Source: QAMH01 sp964435565 (GTDB taxonomy: Bacteria; Actinomycetota; Coriobacteriia; Coriobacteriales; QAMH01). Taken from it: DNA of 5,244 bases. The notes beneath the pieces were generated by a model. It had not been told where the DNA came from. It saw nothing but the letters and a program-made list of their open reading frames with translations, and made no database searches. Every line of letters starts with the position of its first letter. Within the stretch, counting starts at the first letter, position 1. The stretch covers positions 1 through 5,244 of the forward strand of contig CAYSZR010000080.1 of assembly GCA_964435565.1 (NCBI GenBank), in the 5' to 3' direction. Below are positions 1 through 5,244 of this stretch, piece by piece. A program made the position numbers and the translations under genes.

Positions 1-125
1 GGCAGGTCTGCAGACCAGTTGCGCATATAGACGCCAGTGACGTCGTAACCCTGTTCGATAAGAAGGGCTGCGGCAAGCGATGAGTCAACGCCCCCGCTCA
101 TTCCTACTATAACGTGTTTAGGCAT
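1..125 (-). CDS. mnmA: tRNA-specific 2-thiouridylase MnmA, N-terminal fragment
   Basis: MnmA activates the wobble uridine C2 of tRNA-Lys, -Glu and -Gln by adenylation and replaces its oxygen with sulfur taken from a cysteine desulfurase persulfide, in the cytoplasm. Only the first 41 codons are here; the gene runs off the left edge. The translation begins MPKHVIVGMSGGVDSS. It contains the SGGVDSS PP-loop (residues 10-16) that binds ATP, then a Rossmann-type stretch ending GVYMRNW, which matches the usual MnmA 'G..MKNW' segment. The ATG directly follows the TAG stop of the upstream desulfurase gene (TAGATG, no spacer), so the two are almost certainly co-transcribed and translationally coupled. 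A weak AAGG lies 11 bases upstream of the start. The catalytic cysteines lie outside the window and cannot be checked. The family call is secure from the PP-loop, the flanking sequence and the gene pairing. Confidence 0.93.
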   Translation of the reverse strand, partial: MPKHVIVGMSGGVDSSLAAALLIEQGYDVTGVYMRNWSADL

Positions 126-1314
126 CTAGTTGCCAACCTTATGTATGTGCAGACGTTCGCATTCTGATCGCACAGCTGACTCGATTCTATGCGCGGCCTT
201 TTCCACCTGGTCGCGCGTGGTGGGACGACCCAGGGTAATCCTTAGGCTTCCATTGGCGATTTCCGTGGTTGCCCCAATCGCTTCAAGCACGGGCGAAGTC
301 TGCATTTTGCTCGCTGCGCAGGCAGAACCCGTGCCCACTGACACACCAAGGCGATCGAGCATGATGACAAGCCGGCGCGCCTCAAGGCCAGGAAATGATA
401 TATGCAACAGGTTGTGCAAACGACGGCTGTCTTTGGCCGGACCAGAGACGACCGTCCAGGGAAACGATTCTGTCAGACTTGCTTGCAACCAGTTGCGTAA
501 CTGCTCTATGCGGGTGTTTTCTTCAACTATGCCTTCGCGTGCGATTTCGAAAGCGCGTGCGAATCCTATGATTCCGGCTACGTTTTCAGTCCCGCTCCGA
601 AGGCCGTTTTCCTGTCCTCCGCCAAAAACCAGGGGGCGTAGCTCGATTCCGTTTTTAGCCCAAAGCAGACCAAGCTGTTTAGGTCCATACATCTTGGCCG
701 CGNNNNNNNNNNTCTGCTCCGAGTGAAGAGACGTTGATCATCGTCGTGGCCGCTGCCTGCGAGGCATCGGTATGCAAGCAGATTGGACGCATGTCGCCTG
801 CCTGCAGCCTCTGTTCGCGAACAGAGGCAATTACCTGCGCGAGTTCGCGGATTGGCTGGATCGTGCCGATTTCGCCATTTGCAAGGGCGATGCTCACGAG
901 CTCCGTGTTCGGTGTGATTNNNNNNNNNNCGTTCTCAAGGTCGTCAGGGGATACGAAGCCCTGATTGGACACGCTGAGCAATGAGCCACCTTGCGCATGG
1001 ACGCATGCGAGCACACTGTCATGTTCGATAGCGCTCGCGATGATGTGCGCGTCTGGCGAAACAGCTGAAAATGCGAGGTTGTTTGCCTCGGTTGCCCCAG
1101 CGGTAAAGGTGATGTTCGCCGGTTTGGAGCTCATGAGGTGCGCAATGCGTGCACGCGCATCTTCCACGTCGTCTTTCACAGTCCGCGCGAATGCATAGGG
1201 TGCCGAAGGATTGGCAAATTGCTCTGTAAAATAGGGGAGCATGGCTGCGAGCACACGTTCGTCTAGAGGCGTTGCTGCAGCATAGTCTAAATATATGTCG
1301 TCATCGCGATTCAT
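126..1314 (-). CDS. Class I (NifS/IscS-type) cysteine desulfurase, probably dedicated to MnmA; interrupted by two N runs
   Basis: This PLP enzyme removes sulfur from L-cysteine, giving alanine and an enzyme persulfide. Adjacency to mnmA suggests its main acceptor is MnmA, as for Bacillus YrvO (inference). Seen in order from the ATG at 1314: IYLDYAAATP at the N-terminus; TAGATEANN (residues 71-79), a PLP-phosphate-type loop; EHDSVL with the PLP-stacking His98 (codon 1023-1021); HTDASQ with the PLP-N1 Asp (768-766); AAKMYGPK with the Schiff-base Lys (695-693); GGGQENGLRSGTEN; and GTGSACAASK with the catalytic Cys (320-318). Length is about 394 residues, normal for class I. The reading frame is continuous except at N runs 703-712 and 920-929; the first puts the two halves in different frames as written. 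An in-frame TTG at 1326 is an alternative start, but ATG 1314 gives the usual short N-terminus. Neither has a clear Shine-Dalgarno sequence. The usual NNE motif reads NGE, and the residue before the Lys is Ala instead of His. Confidence 0.9.
703..712. other. Assembly gap (10 N) inside the cysteine desulfurase gene
   Basis: Ten undetermined bases lie just upstream (in gene direction) of the PLP-lysine codon. The flanks read L-G-A-(D/E) before and (S)-A-A-K-M-Y-G-P-K after. An intact frame needs a multiple of three unknown bases here, so ten breaks the frame. The family sequence D-L-L-T-L-S across this spot predicts 15 missing bases. The run is best read as a fixed-length placeholder, not a measured gap or a mutation. 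Confidence 0.9.
920..929. other. Assembly gap (10 N) inside the cysteine desulfurase gene
   Basis: A second run of exactly ten undetermined bases. The flanks read D-L-E-N before and I-T-P-N-T-E-L-V-S after. Ten bases keep the frame but would add three residues beyond the usual spacing. Family alignment from memory (E. coli IscS E-L-E-A-A-M-R-D-D-T) predicts one Ala codon, G-N-A, that is a single missing base. Its length identical to the other run supports a placeholder. Confidence 0.88.
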
Positions 1315-1444
1315 AGCTGCAAACAATACCGCAATCGCCGGAATTCAGCCACAGGGGTCTCTATGCCAACCTAGAGGTGGAAGAGCTGCTCGGCCTGAAA
1401 TGCGCTACTATGTCTGCAACCACACGGTAAGACGAGGAGCGCAT
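1315..1444. promoter_or_regulatory. Divergent intergenic region between the desulfurase and cyclodeaminase-like genes
   Basis: This 130-base region must hold the promoters for both divergent units, unless the plus-strand gene is read from elsewhere. On the plus strand TACTAT at 1406-1411 is a plausible -10 box, about 33 bases before the ATG at 1445, but I see no good -35. On the minus strand TATTGT at 1328-1323 lies only 8 bases before the ATG at 1314. Together with the missing Shine-Dalgarno, this would fit a leaderless transcript. A small perfect dyad (CTCTA at 1359-1363 and TAGAG at 1372-1376, 8-base spacer) sits mid-region and could be an operator or chance. All of this is weak, by-eye evidence. 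Confidence 0.3.
1434..1439 (+). promoter_or_regulatory. Ribosome binding site of the cyclodeaminase-family gene
   Basis: GAGGAG, five bases before the ATG at 1445. It decides the start: the frame is open upstream to 1295 and contains an earlier ATG at 1400, but that one has no Shine-Dalgarno and its extra residues resemble no family member. Confidence 0.8.
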
Positions 1445-2062
1445 ATGGATAGCAAACTTGATTTTGTTGATTTCACCGAAGAGCTCGCGACCACGTTGAC
1501 GACACCTGCAGGTGGAGCCGCATCGTCTGCATTGGGCGCGATGGCCGCCGCCCTTGGCCAGAAGGTATGTACCATCACGACTGGAAAGCCCCAGTATGCC
1601 GAAGTTCAGCAGGAAATCGATATCTTGAGTGAGATGCTCGATGGGAAGCGCTGCGAGTTGCTTGAATTGTACGATGCAGATGTGAAGTCGACTGCGCCGC
1701 TGTTCGGCGTGTTCTCGACTCCGAAAGAATCTCCGCACCGTACAGATACCATGCAGCCGATCTTGCTGGAAGCATGTGAGCCGCAGCGTAAGATCATGAA
1801 GACAATCAGTGAGTTGATCGATATTCTGCAACGTTTGCAGGGGATTGGATCGAAGCTCGCGCAGACCGATGTTGGCGTAGCCGCATCGTTTGCCCGCGCT
1901 GCACTCGAGGGCGCCGCATTGAACATATATGTGAACGCTTCGCTTCTTGAAGACAGCGAAAAGGCAAATGAGCTCTGTGAAGAGGCAGATGGTCTTGTCG
2001 AAATATATACCACGCGCGCCGAGCGTGTGGTGCATGATGTCTCTGCCAAGCTCCGCGCATAG
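1445..2062 (+). CDS. Cyclodeaminase/cyclohydrolase family protein (FtcD C-terminal domain / FchA-like)
   Basis: A 205-residue, mostly helical soluble protein of the formiminotetrahydrofolate cyclodeaminase family. Known members deaminate 5-formimino-THF to 5,10-methenyl-THF (FtcD C-domain) or hydrolyse methenyl-THF (FchA of purine-fermenting clostridia). Family landmarks seen: an N-terminal TPAGGAASSALGAMAAALG loop plus helix (residues 20-38), VCTITTGKPQY (41-51), ELYDADVKS (74-82), and the most conserved block, QTDVGVAASFARAALEGAALN at 140-160 running on into IYVNASLLED. Length matches stand-alone family members. The canonical glycine loop PGGGS appears as GGAAS here, so substrate and activity are uncertain. 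The gene stands alone on the plus strand, has its own ribosome binding site and terminator, and is divergent from the desulfurase and convergent with suf. No histidine-degradation or purine-fermentation gene is present to point to a pathway. Family membership is fairly sure; the exact reaction is not. Confidence 0.82.
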   Translation: MDSKLDFVDFTEELATTLTTPAGGAASSALGAMAAALGQKVCTITTGKPQYAEVQQEIDILSEMLDGKRCELLELYDADVKSTAPLFGVFSTPKESPHRTDTMQPILLEACEPQRKIMKTISELIDILQRLQGIGSKLAQTDVGVAASFARAALEGAALNIYVNASLLEDSEKANELCEEADGLVEIYTTRAERVVHDVSAKLRA

Positions 2063-2076
2063 CATAAGCCGATAAG

Positions 2077-2117
2077 AAAGGCCGTCCATGCGCTTGATGC
2101 GCGCGGGCGGCCTTTTT
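2077..2117 (+). terminator. Rho-independent terminator, possibly bidirectional
   Basis: A 17-base 5' arm (2077-2093) pairs with 2099-2115 around a 5-base loop (TTGAT). There is one A-C mismatch and two G-T pairs, and a run of five T follows at 2113-2117. It starts 14 bases after the stop of the cyclodeaminase-like gene. Read on the minus strand, the same hairpin lies 20 bases beyond the sufU stop and is followed by TTTCTTAT, so it may also end the suf transcript, though with a poorer U-tract. Confidence 0.9.
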
Positions 2118-2136
2118 AGTTGGTGCAGCAGATGCG

Positions 2137-2595
2137 TTAAGCGCGATTACGCTCGCGTTCGGTCAAAATGCCGTTGAGGGTGCGCCAGGCCAGCTCTGCG
2201 CACTTCACACGTGCGGGCATACGGCTGATCGACTGCAGCTCGGCGGCTTCGTCAAGGTCTTCCTCGTCTTCCTCGGAAAGCTCGTTTCCCTGGATCATGC
2301 CGATGAACAGGCCGGACAAGCGCTTGGCCTCATCGATTGTTTCGCCTTCAAGCAAACCTGCCATCATATCGGCACTTGCCTGCGAGATTGCGCAACCATG
2401 TCCTGTGAACGACGCCTCTTCGATGACATCGGTCGTATCGTCGATGCGCAGATACAACGTCATCTCATCGCCGCAGCTTGCGTTGATGCCGTCATGGCTG
2501 TGCGTTGCGTCTTCGAGTTCGTACTTGTAATCGGGATGGGCGTTATGGTCCATCAGGGCAGCGGAATAGATGCTGCTGGTCCTGCTATTCGGCAT
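2137..2595 (-). CDS. sufU: SufU, Zn-dependent sulfur-transfer protein for SufS
   Basis: SufU takes persulfide sulfur from SufS and passes it towards the SufBCD scaffold. It is an IscU-fold protein holding one Zn ion. The 152-residue product keeps all expected ligands in their family contexts: Cys41 and Asp43 in NASCGDEMTL, Cys68 in GHGCAISQASADMM, and Cys132 in PARVKCAELAW. The gap between the second and third Cys is the long SufU type, not the shorter IscU type. Residues 105-119 are very acidic (10 Asp/Glu of 15). The ATG at 2595 lies inside the end of sufS (11-base overlap) and has a GGGGAG 8 bases upstream, so the two are coupled. The frame is open further upstream, but that part is sufS read out of frame. 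It is the last gene of the operon in this direction, ending before the shared terminator. Confidence 0.95.
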   Translation of the reverse strand: MPNSRTSSIYSAALMDHNAHPDYKYELEDATHSHDGINASCGDEMTLYLRIDDTTDVIEEASFTGHGCAISQASADMMAGLLEGETIDEAKRLSGLFIGMIQGNELSEEDEEDLDEAAELQSISRMPARVKCAELAWRTLNGILTERERNRA

Positions 2596-3823
2596 TGAAC
2601 ATTCTCCCCACCAGCTCGAGCGATTCCACGAGCCTATCGATATCGTGTGCGTCATTATAAAACGCGATGCTCGCACGGCAACAGGTATGCATTCCCATAA
2701 ACAAAAGCAATGGTTGCGCACAATGGTGACCTGCGCGAATAGCGACGTTTTCGCCGCTTAAGATGCCAGAAACATCGTGGGGGTGCACGTTTTTGACGTT
2801 GAAGCTGAAGGCGCCACGTCGCAGCGCGGGGTCTGTTGGGCCCACGACTTCGATGAAGCTGAGCTTGCCCATTTCAGCTGCAAGGTATTCCATGAGAGCA
2901 GATTCGCGCTCTTCCATGGCTGCAAACCCGACGTTTTCCATATAGGTAAGTGCGGCATCAGTTGCATAGATTCCTGCAGCGTCCTGTGTGCCGGCTTCGA
3001 ATTTTTCAGGTAGGGGCGACCAGACGGCGGCTTGCTCGCTTACGGATTCGATCATTTCCCCGCCGGTCAGAAACGGCGGCATCGCATCGAGAAGCTCGTG
3101 TTTGCCCCATAAAACGCCCACGCCAAACGGTCCAAAGACTTTGTGACCGCTGAAAGCGAAGAAGTCGCAGCCAAGTGCGTTCACGTCGATTTGCATATGC
3201 GGAACCGATTGCGCACCGTCGACGACTAGATATCCGCCATGAGCATGCACGAGTTCGCCCATGCGCGCGACGGGATTGACGACGCCGAGTACGTTTGAGA
3301 CATGGCCGGTGGCGACGATCTTGGTCTTCGGCCCGATCTTCGCTTGCATCTCTTCTTCGGAGATACGGCCGCTCTCATCGCAATAAAGGTAGACGAGCTT
3401 CGCGCCGGAGAGCTTGCACGCTTGCTGCCAGGGAATCAGGTTGCTGTGGTGCTCCATGATGGTGATGCAGACCTCATCGCCTTCTTCGAGGACCGTTGGG
3501 GCGAACGCCTGCGCAACCAGATTGAGCGCCTCGCTTGTGTTGCGATTGAAGATCACGTCGCATGCGGCATCTGAGCCGGCACCAATGAATTCGGCGATAT
3601 GCTTGCGCGCGTTGTCGATGCCTTCGGTTGCCTGCAGGGAAAGTTCGTAGAGTCCGCGCAAGGGGTTCGCGTTCATGGTCTTATAGAAGGTATCGAGCGC
3701 TTCGAGCACGGTTGCAGGGCGTTGTGCGGTGGCAGCGCTGTCAAGAAATGCGAGGTCGGGCATGGAATCAAGCAGCGGAAAATCCTTCTTATAGGGATTT
3801 GCCACGATGTCTATGGAACTCAC
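2585..3823 (-). CDS. sufS: SufS, class II cysteine desulfurase
   Basis: This PLP enzyme supplies persulfide sulfur for Fe-S assembly and works with SufU. The 412-residue product has the whole family set: DFPLLD near the N-terminus (14-19), EHHSNLIPWQ with the PLP-stacking His near residues 125-126, HVSNVLG (174-180), VDGAQSVPHM with PLP-N1 Asp202, FSGHK with Schiff-base Lys228, FEAGTQ (275-280), RAGHHCAQP with the catalytic Cys368, and a C-terminal CRAS Arg383. The segment usually read as N-x-H-R-G is NPLRGLYELS (53-62), which I take to be a lineage variant. The start is a GTG that overlaps the sufD stop by four bases (GTGA). It is preceded by a strong GAGGAGG seven bases upstream, so start and coupling are well supported. 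A CysCys pair precedes Arg383; I do not know if it matters. Confidence 0.96.
   Translation of the reverse strand: MSSIDIVANPYKKDFPLLDSMPDLAFLDSAATAQRPATVLEALDTFYKTMNANPLRGLYELSLQATEGIDNARKHIAEFIGAGSDAACDVIFNRNTSEALNLVAQAFAPTVLEEGDEVCITIMEHHSNLIPWQQACKLSGAKLVYLYCDESGRISEEEMQAKIGPKTKIVATGHVSNVLGVVNPVARMGELVHAHGGYLVVDGAQSVPHMQIDVNALGCDFFAFSGHKVFGPFGVGVLWGKHELLDAMPPFLTGGEMIESVSEQAAVWSPLPEKFEAGTQDAAGIYATDAALTYMENVGFAAMEERESALMEYLAAEMGKLSFIEVVGPTDPALRRGAFSFNVKNVHPHDVSGILSGENVAIRAGHHCAQPLLLFMGMHTCCRASIAFYNDAHDIDRLVESLELVGRMFNAE
2604..2609 (-). promoter_or_regulatory. Ribosome binding site of sufU, inside the sufS coding sequence
   Basis: GGGGAG on the minus strand, 8 bases before the sufU ATG at 2595, within the last codons of sufS. 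It fixes the sufU start and implies translational coupling. Confidence 0.75.
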
Positions 3824-5049
3824 AGGTAGACCTCCTCAAAGTTTTCCACCAACGTGTTGCCCAAACGGGCAACAGCTTGCCTGGTCGGTTCGTCGGCGGC
3901 ATTGATCCATGCGTCCTCAAGCGATGCGGTGATGAACATCCCTTCGGCCTGTTCTTGCGAAAGGCCGCGGCTTGCCAGGTAGAAGAGCTGCTCGGGTTTG
4001 ATATGACCGATGGTTGCACCATGAGTGCCCATGACGTCGTCTTCGTTGCACAGAATGGTTGGCACCGTCTTATTGCGTACGCCTTCGTCGACAAGCAACA
4101 CGTTGTCGATTTCCTGACCGACGGCGCCCTTGCCACCGCGAATAAGGTCGATGGTTCCGCGCAGCGTCTTGCTGCTCGAGCCGGCTAAGACCCCATTGGC
4201 GTACAGCTTGCATGTTGTTTTGGCACCATGGTGGCGCAATATATAGTTGAAGTCGAGCTGTTGTTGACCATGACCCAGGTAATGGGTGTAGACGTTGGCG
4301 GTTGAGGCGTATCCGCGCAGGTCACCGGCAAGACCGGTAAAGGTTTTGCCCGCACCTAGCACGGTTTGATATACCTCTATGGTCGCGCTGTCTGCGAGGA
4401 AGAGCCCCATGTCGTCAAGGTCGGTCCATGAATCGTCGAGTGTCTGCACGCGGCGCACTGTGACGCGTGCGCCTTCAGCTGCGAAGATACGCAGGGTGCT
4501 GCCTGTTATGCCGCTGCCTGCGGTGGGGGAGTTGACGCTGATGTTGACATCGAGCGTGGCGCCCGCCTGTGCTACCAAGTCGATGGCAGTCGCGTTCACA
4601 TGTCCGTCGACGCCGTCGATCTTGATCGAGCAAGCGCGTGTTTCGCCTTGGGCGGCCACGATCGCCTGCGGCTCGCCGGCCACATCACGCAGCCATGCGC
4701 CTGCTTCTTGTCCCAGACCCTGTTCGTATGTCGCACGCAGATCCTTGGCGGCTTCAGCCGCATCTGCGTTTTTCTGATAGCGCGAAAGGGCCAGCCCACC
4801 CAGACGGTTTGCCTGTTCGTCTTCGTAGTTTGCAAGAAACGGCTTGTCACCGAAGGCGGCATCATAGGCAACCTGTGCTGCATCCATAGCCTCTTCGAAT
4901 GCGCCGCCGCCCGTCAAGGCTCCTTCGATCTGTGCATCGTGTGTGATTGCAAGATCTGCGGGGATTTCTATATCCACGTCGTTCATGCGCAGGAAATGCC
5001 AGGTCGGAGCTGGCATCGCGCTTGCGCCTTTGAAAGTCTGCGTTGTCAT
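3820..5049 (-). CDS. sufD: SufD, Fe-S cluster assembly scaffold subunit
   Basis: SufD pairs with SufB in the SufBCD complex that builds Fe-S clusters on a SufB-SufD interface, powered by the SufC ATPase. The product has 409 residues. The N-terminal part (about 1-125) is variable and helical and includes PTWHFLRMND (15-24). The middle is the repetitive beta-helix typical of SufB/SufD, with LRIFAAEGARVTVRR (186-200) and the YLGHGQQQLDFNYI block (257-270). The C-terminal helical part has GTHGATIGHIKPEQLFYLASRGL (a split SufD signature at 341-363), including His343. That residue corresponds to the His at the SufB-SufD interface thought to take part in cluster binding. The ATG directly abuts the sufB stop (TAAATG); the upstream purine-rich stretch is only a loose Shine-Dalgarno. 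The last codons (E-E-V) double as the sufS ribosome binding site. It is more SufD than SufB because the complete SufB C-terminus lies just upstream. Confidence 0.95.
   Translation of the reverse strand: MTTQTFKGASAMPAPTWHFLRMNDVDIEIPADLAITHDAQIEGALTGGGAFEEAMDAAQVAYDAAFGDKPFLANYEDEQANRLGGLALSRYQKNADAAEAAKDLRATYEQGLGQEAGAWLRDVAGEPQAIVAAQGETRACSIKIDGVDGHVNATAIDLVAQAGATLDVNISVNSPTAGSGITGSTLRIFAAEGARVTVRRVQTLDDSWTDLDDMGLFLADSATIEVYQTVLGAGKTFTGLAGDLRGYASTANVYTHYLGHGQQQLDFNYILRHHGAKTTCKLYANGVLAGSSSKTLRGTIDLIRGGKGAVGQEIDNVLLVDEGVRNKTVPTILCNEDDVMGTHGATIGHIKPEQLFYLASRGLSQEQAEGMFITASLEDAWINAADEPTRQAVARLGNTLVENFEEVYL
3831..3837 (-). promoter_or_regulatory. Ribosome binding site of sufS, inside the sufD 3' end
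   Basis: GAGGAGG on the minus strand, seven bases before the GTG start of sufS. It encodes the E-E and first base of V near the SufD C-terminus. It is the strongest Shine-Dalgarno in the suf part of the window and supports the GTG start. Confidence 0.85.
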
Positions 5050-5244
5050 TTACCCAATCGCCCCTTCCATCTCGAGCTTGATGAGATTGTTCATCTCGAC
5101 CGCATATTCCAGCGGCAGCTCCTTGCTCACGGGGTCGGCAAAGCCGTTAACGATCATCGTGCGCGCCTCTTCTTCGCTCATGCCGCGGCTCATCAGGTAA
5201 AACACCTTGTCATCGCCAATGCGGCCGATGGTCGCCTCGTGCCC
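5050..5244 (-). CDS. sufB: SufB, Fe-S cluster assembly scaffold subunit, C-terminal fragment
   Basis: SufB is the main scaffold subunit of SufBCD, on which the nascent cluster forms with sulfur from SufS/SufU. Only the last 64 codons are present; the rest runs off the right edge. The fragment begins GHEATIGRIGDDKVFYLMSRG, which is the SufB C-terminal signature (usually EHEATIG..S..Q.FYLMSRG). It continues NGFADPVSKELPLEYAVEMN and ends LIKLEMEGAIG, the standard SufB tail. The HEAT glutamate marks it as SufB, where SufD has HGAT. The TAA stop is followed at once by the sufD ATG. The SufB sulfur-accepting Cys lies further upstream and is probably just outside the window. sufC probably precedes sufB, as in other sufC-B-D-S-U operons, but is not visible. 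Confidence 0.95.
   Translation of the reverse strand, partial: GHEATIGRIGDDKVFYLMSRGMSEEEARTMIVNGFADPVSKELPLEYAVEMNNLIKLEMEGAIG

Noticed and set aside
130..726. Long plus-strand open frame opposite the class I desulfurase
   Set aside because: It is antisense to a gene with clear catalytic motifs, runs across an N gap, and its translation shows no recognisable domain.
126..1314. The desulfurase as two separate genes or a pseudogene
   Set aside because: The only breaks fall at fixed 10-N runs, both halves join in the correct motif order, and no stop codon or missing catalytic residue is seen.
1295..1444. Upstream extension of the cyclodeaminase-family gene, including the ATG at 1400
   Set aside because: No ribosome binding site at the earlier starts, and the extension resembles nothing; GAGGAG sits properly before the ATG at 1445.
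1361..2089. 242-codon minus-strand open frame opposite the cyclodeaminase-like gene
   Set aside because: The plus strand has a ribosome binding site, family motifs and a terminator. The antisense product is a Cys/Arg-rich shadow with no domain.
2596..2721. N-terminal extension of sufU
   Set aside because: The extra codons are sufS sequence read out of frame, have no family similarity, and a good Shine-Dalgarno precedes the ATG at 2595.
3628..4188. Plus-strand open frame spanning the sufD/sufS junction
   Set aside because: It is antisense to two well-supported genes and shows no family features; a GC-rich shadow frame.
1..5244. Mobile elements, CRISPR arrays, tRNA genes, riboswitches
   Set aside because: By eye there are no direct-repeat arrays, terminal inverted repeats, transposase-like products, or cloverleaf or leader structures; the only untranslated stretches are 1315-1444 and 2063-2136.

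Overview
The window looks like ordinary chromosomal DNA from a GC-rich anaerobe. The best guess is an actinobacterium of the class Coriobacteriia (Eggerthella/Slackia/Collinsella type). This rests on the sufB-sufD-sufS-sufU order, the use of SufU, the protein flavour and the moderate GC content. It is an inference without any database search. Almost every base belongs to a recognisable gene, and I see no mobile element, CRISPR array, tRNA/rRNA or phage signature.

Layout. Left part (1-1314, minus strand): the first 41 codons of mnmA (tRNA 2-thiouridylase), preceded with no spacer by a class I NifS/IscS-type cysteine desulfurase gene. That gene is interrupted by two 10-base runs of N (703-712 and 920-929). 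Centre (1315-2062): a short divergent intergenic region, then a plus-strand gene for a 205-residue cyclodeaminase/cyclohydrolase-family protein (the FtcD C-terminal domain or FchA family). A strong hairpin terminator (2077-2117) separates it from the convergent suf operon. Right part (2137-5244, minus strand): an Fe-S cluster assembly operon read right to left as sufB (3' end only), sufD, sufS and sufU, with all junctions abutting or overlapping. sufC and the operon promoter are not in the window and probably lie further right.

How the genes fit together. Two sulfur-mobilising systems sit back to back. SufS (class II desulfurase) with its Zn-dependent sulfur acceptor SufU should feed the SufB-SufD scaffold for Fe-S cluster assembly. 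The class I desulfurase joined to mnmA should supply persulfide sulfur for 2-thiouridine at the tRNA wobble position, as in the Bacillus YrvO-MnmA pair. The folate-type gene between them has no obvious mechanistic link to sulfur and forms its own transcription unit.

I found no convincing undescribed system. The points most worth a second look are the two N runs, whose stated length conflicts with the reading frame or with homology, and the degenerate glycine loop of the cyclodeaminase-like protein. A few lineage-type substitutions in the class I desulfurase are also worth noting.
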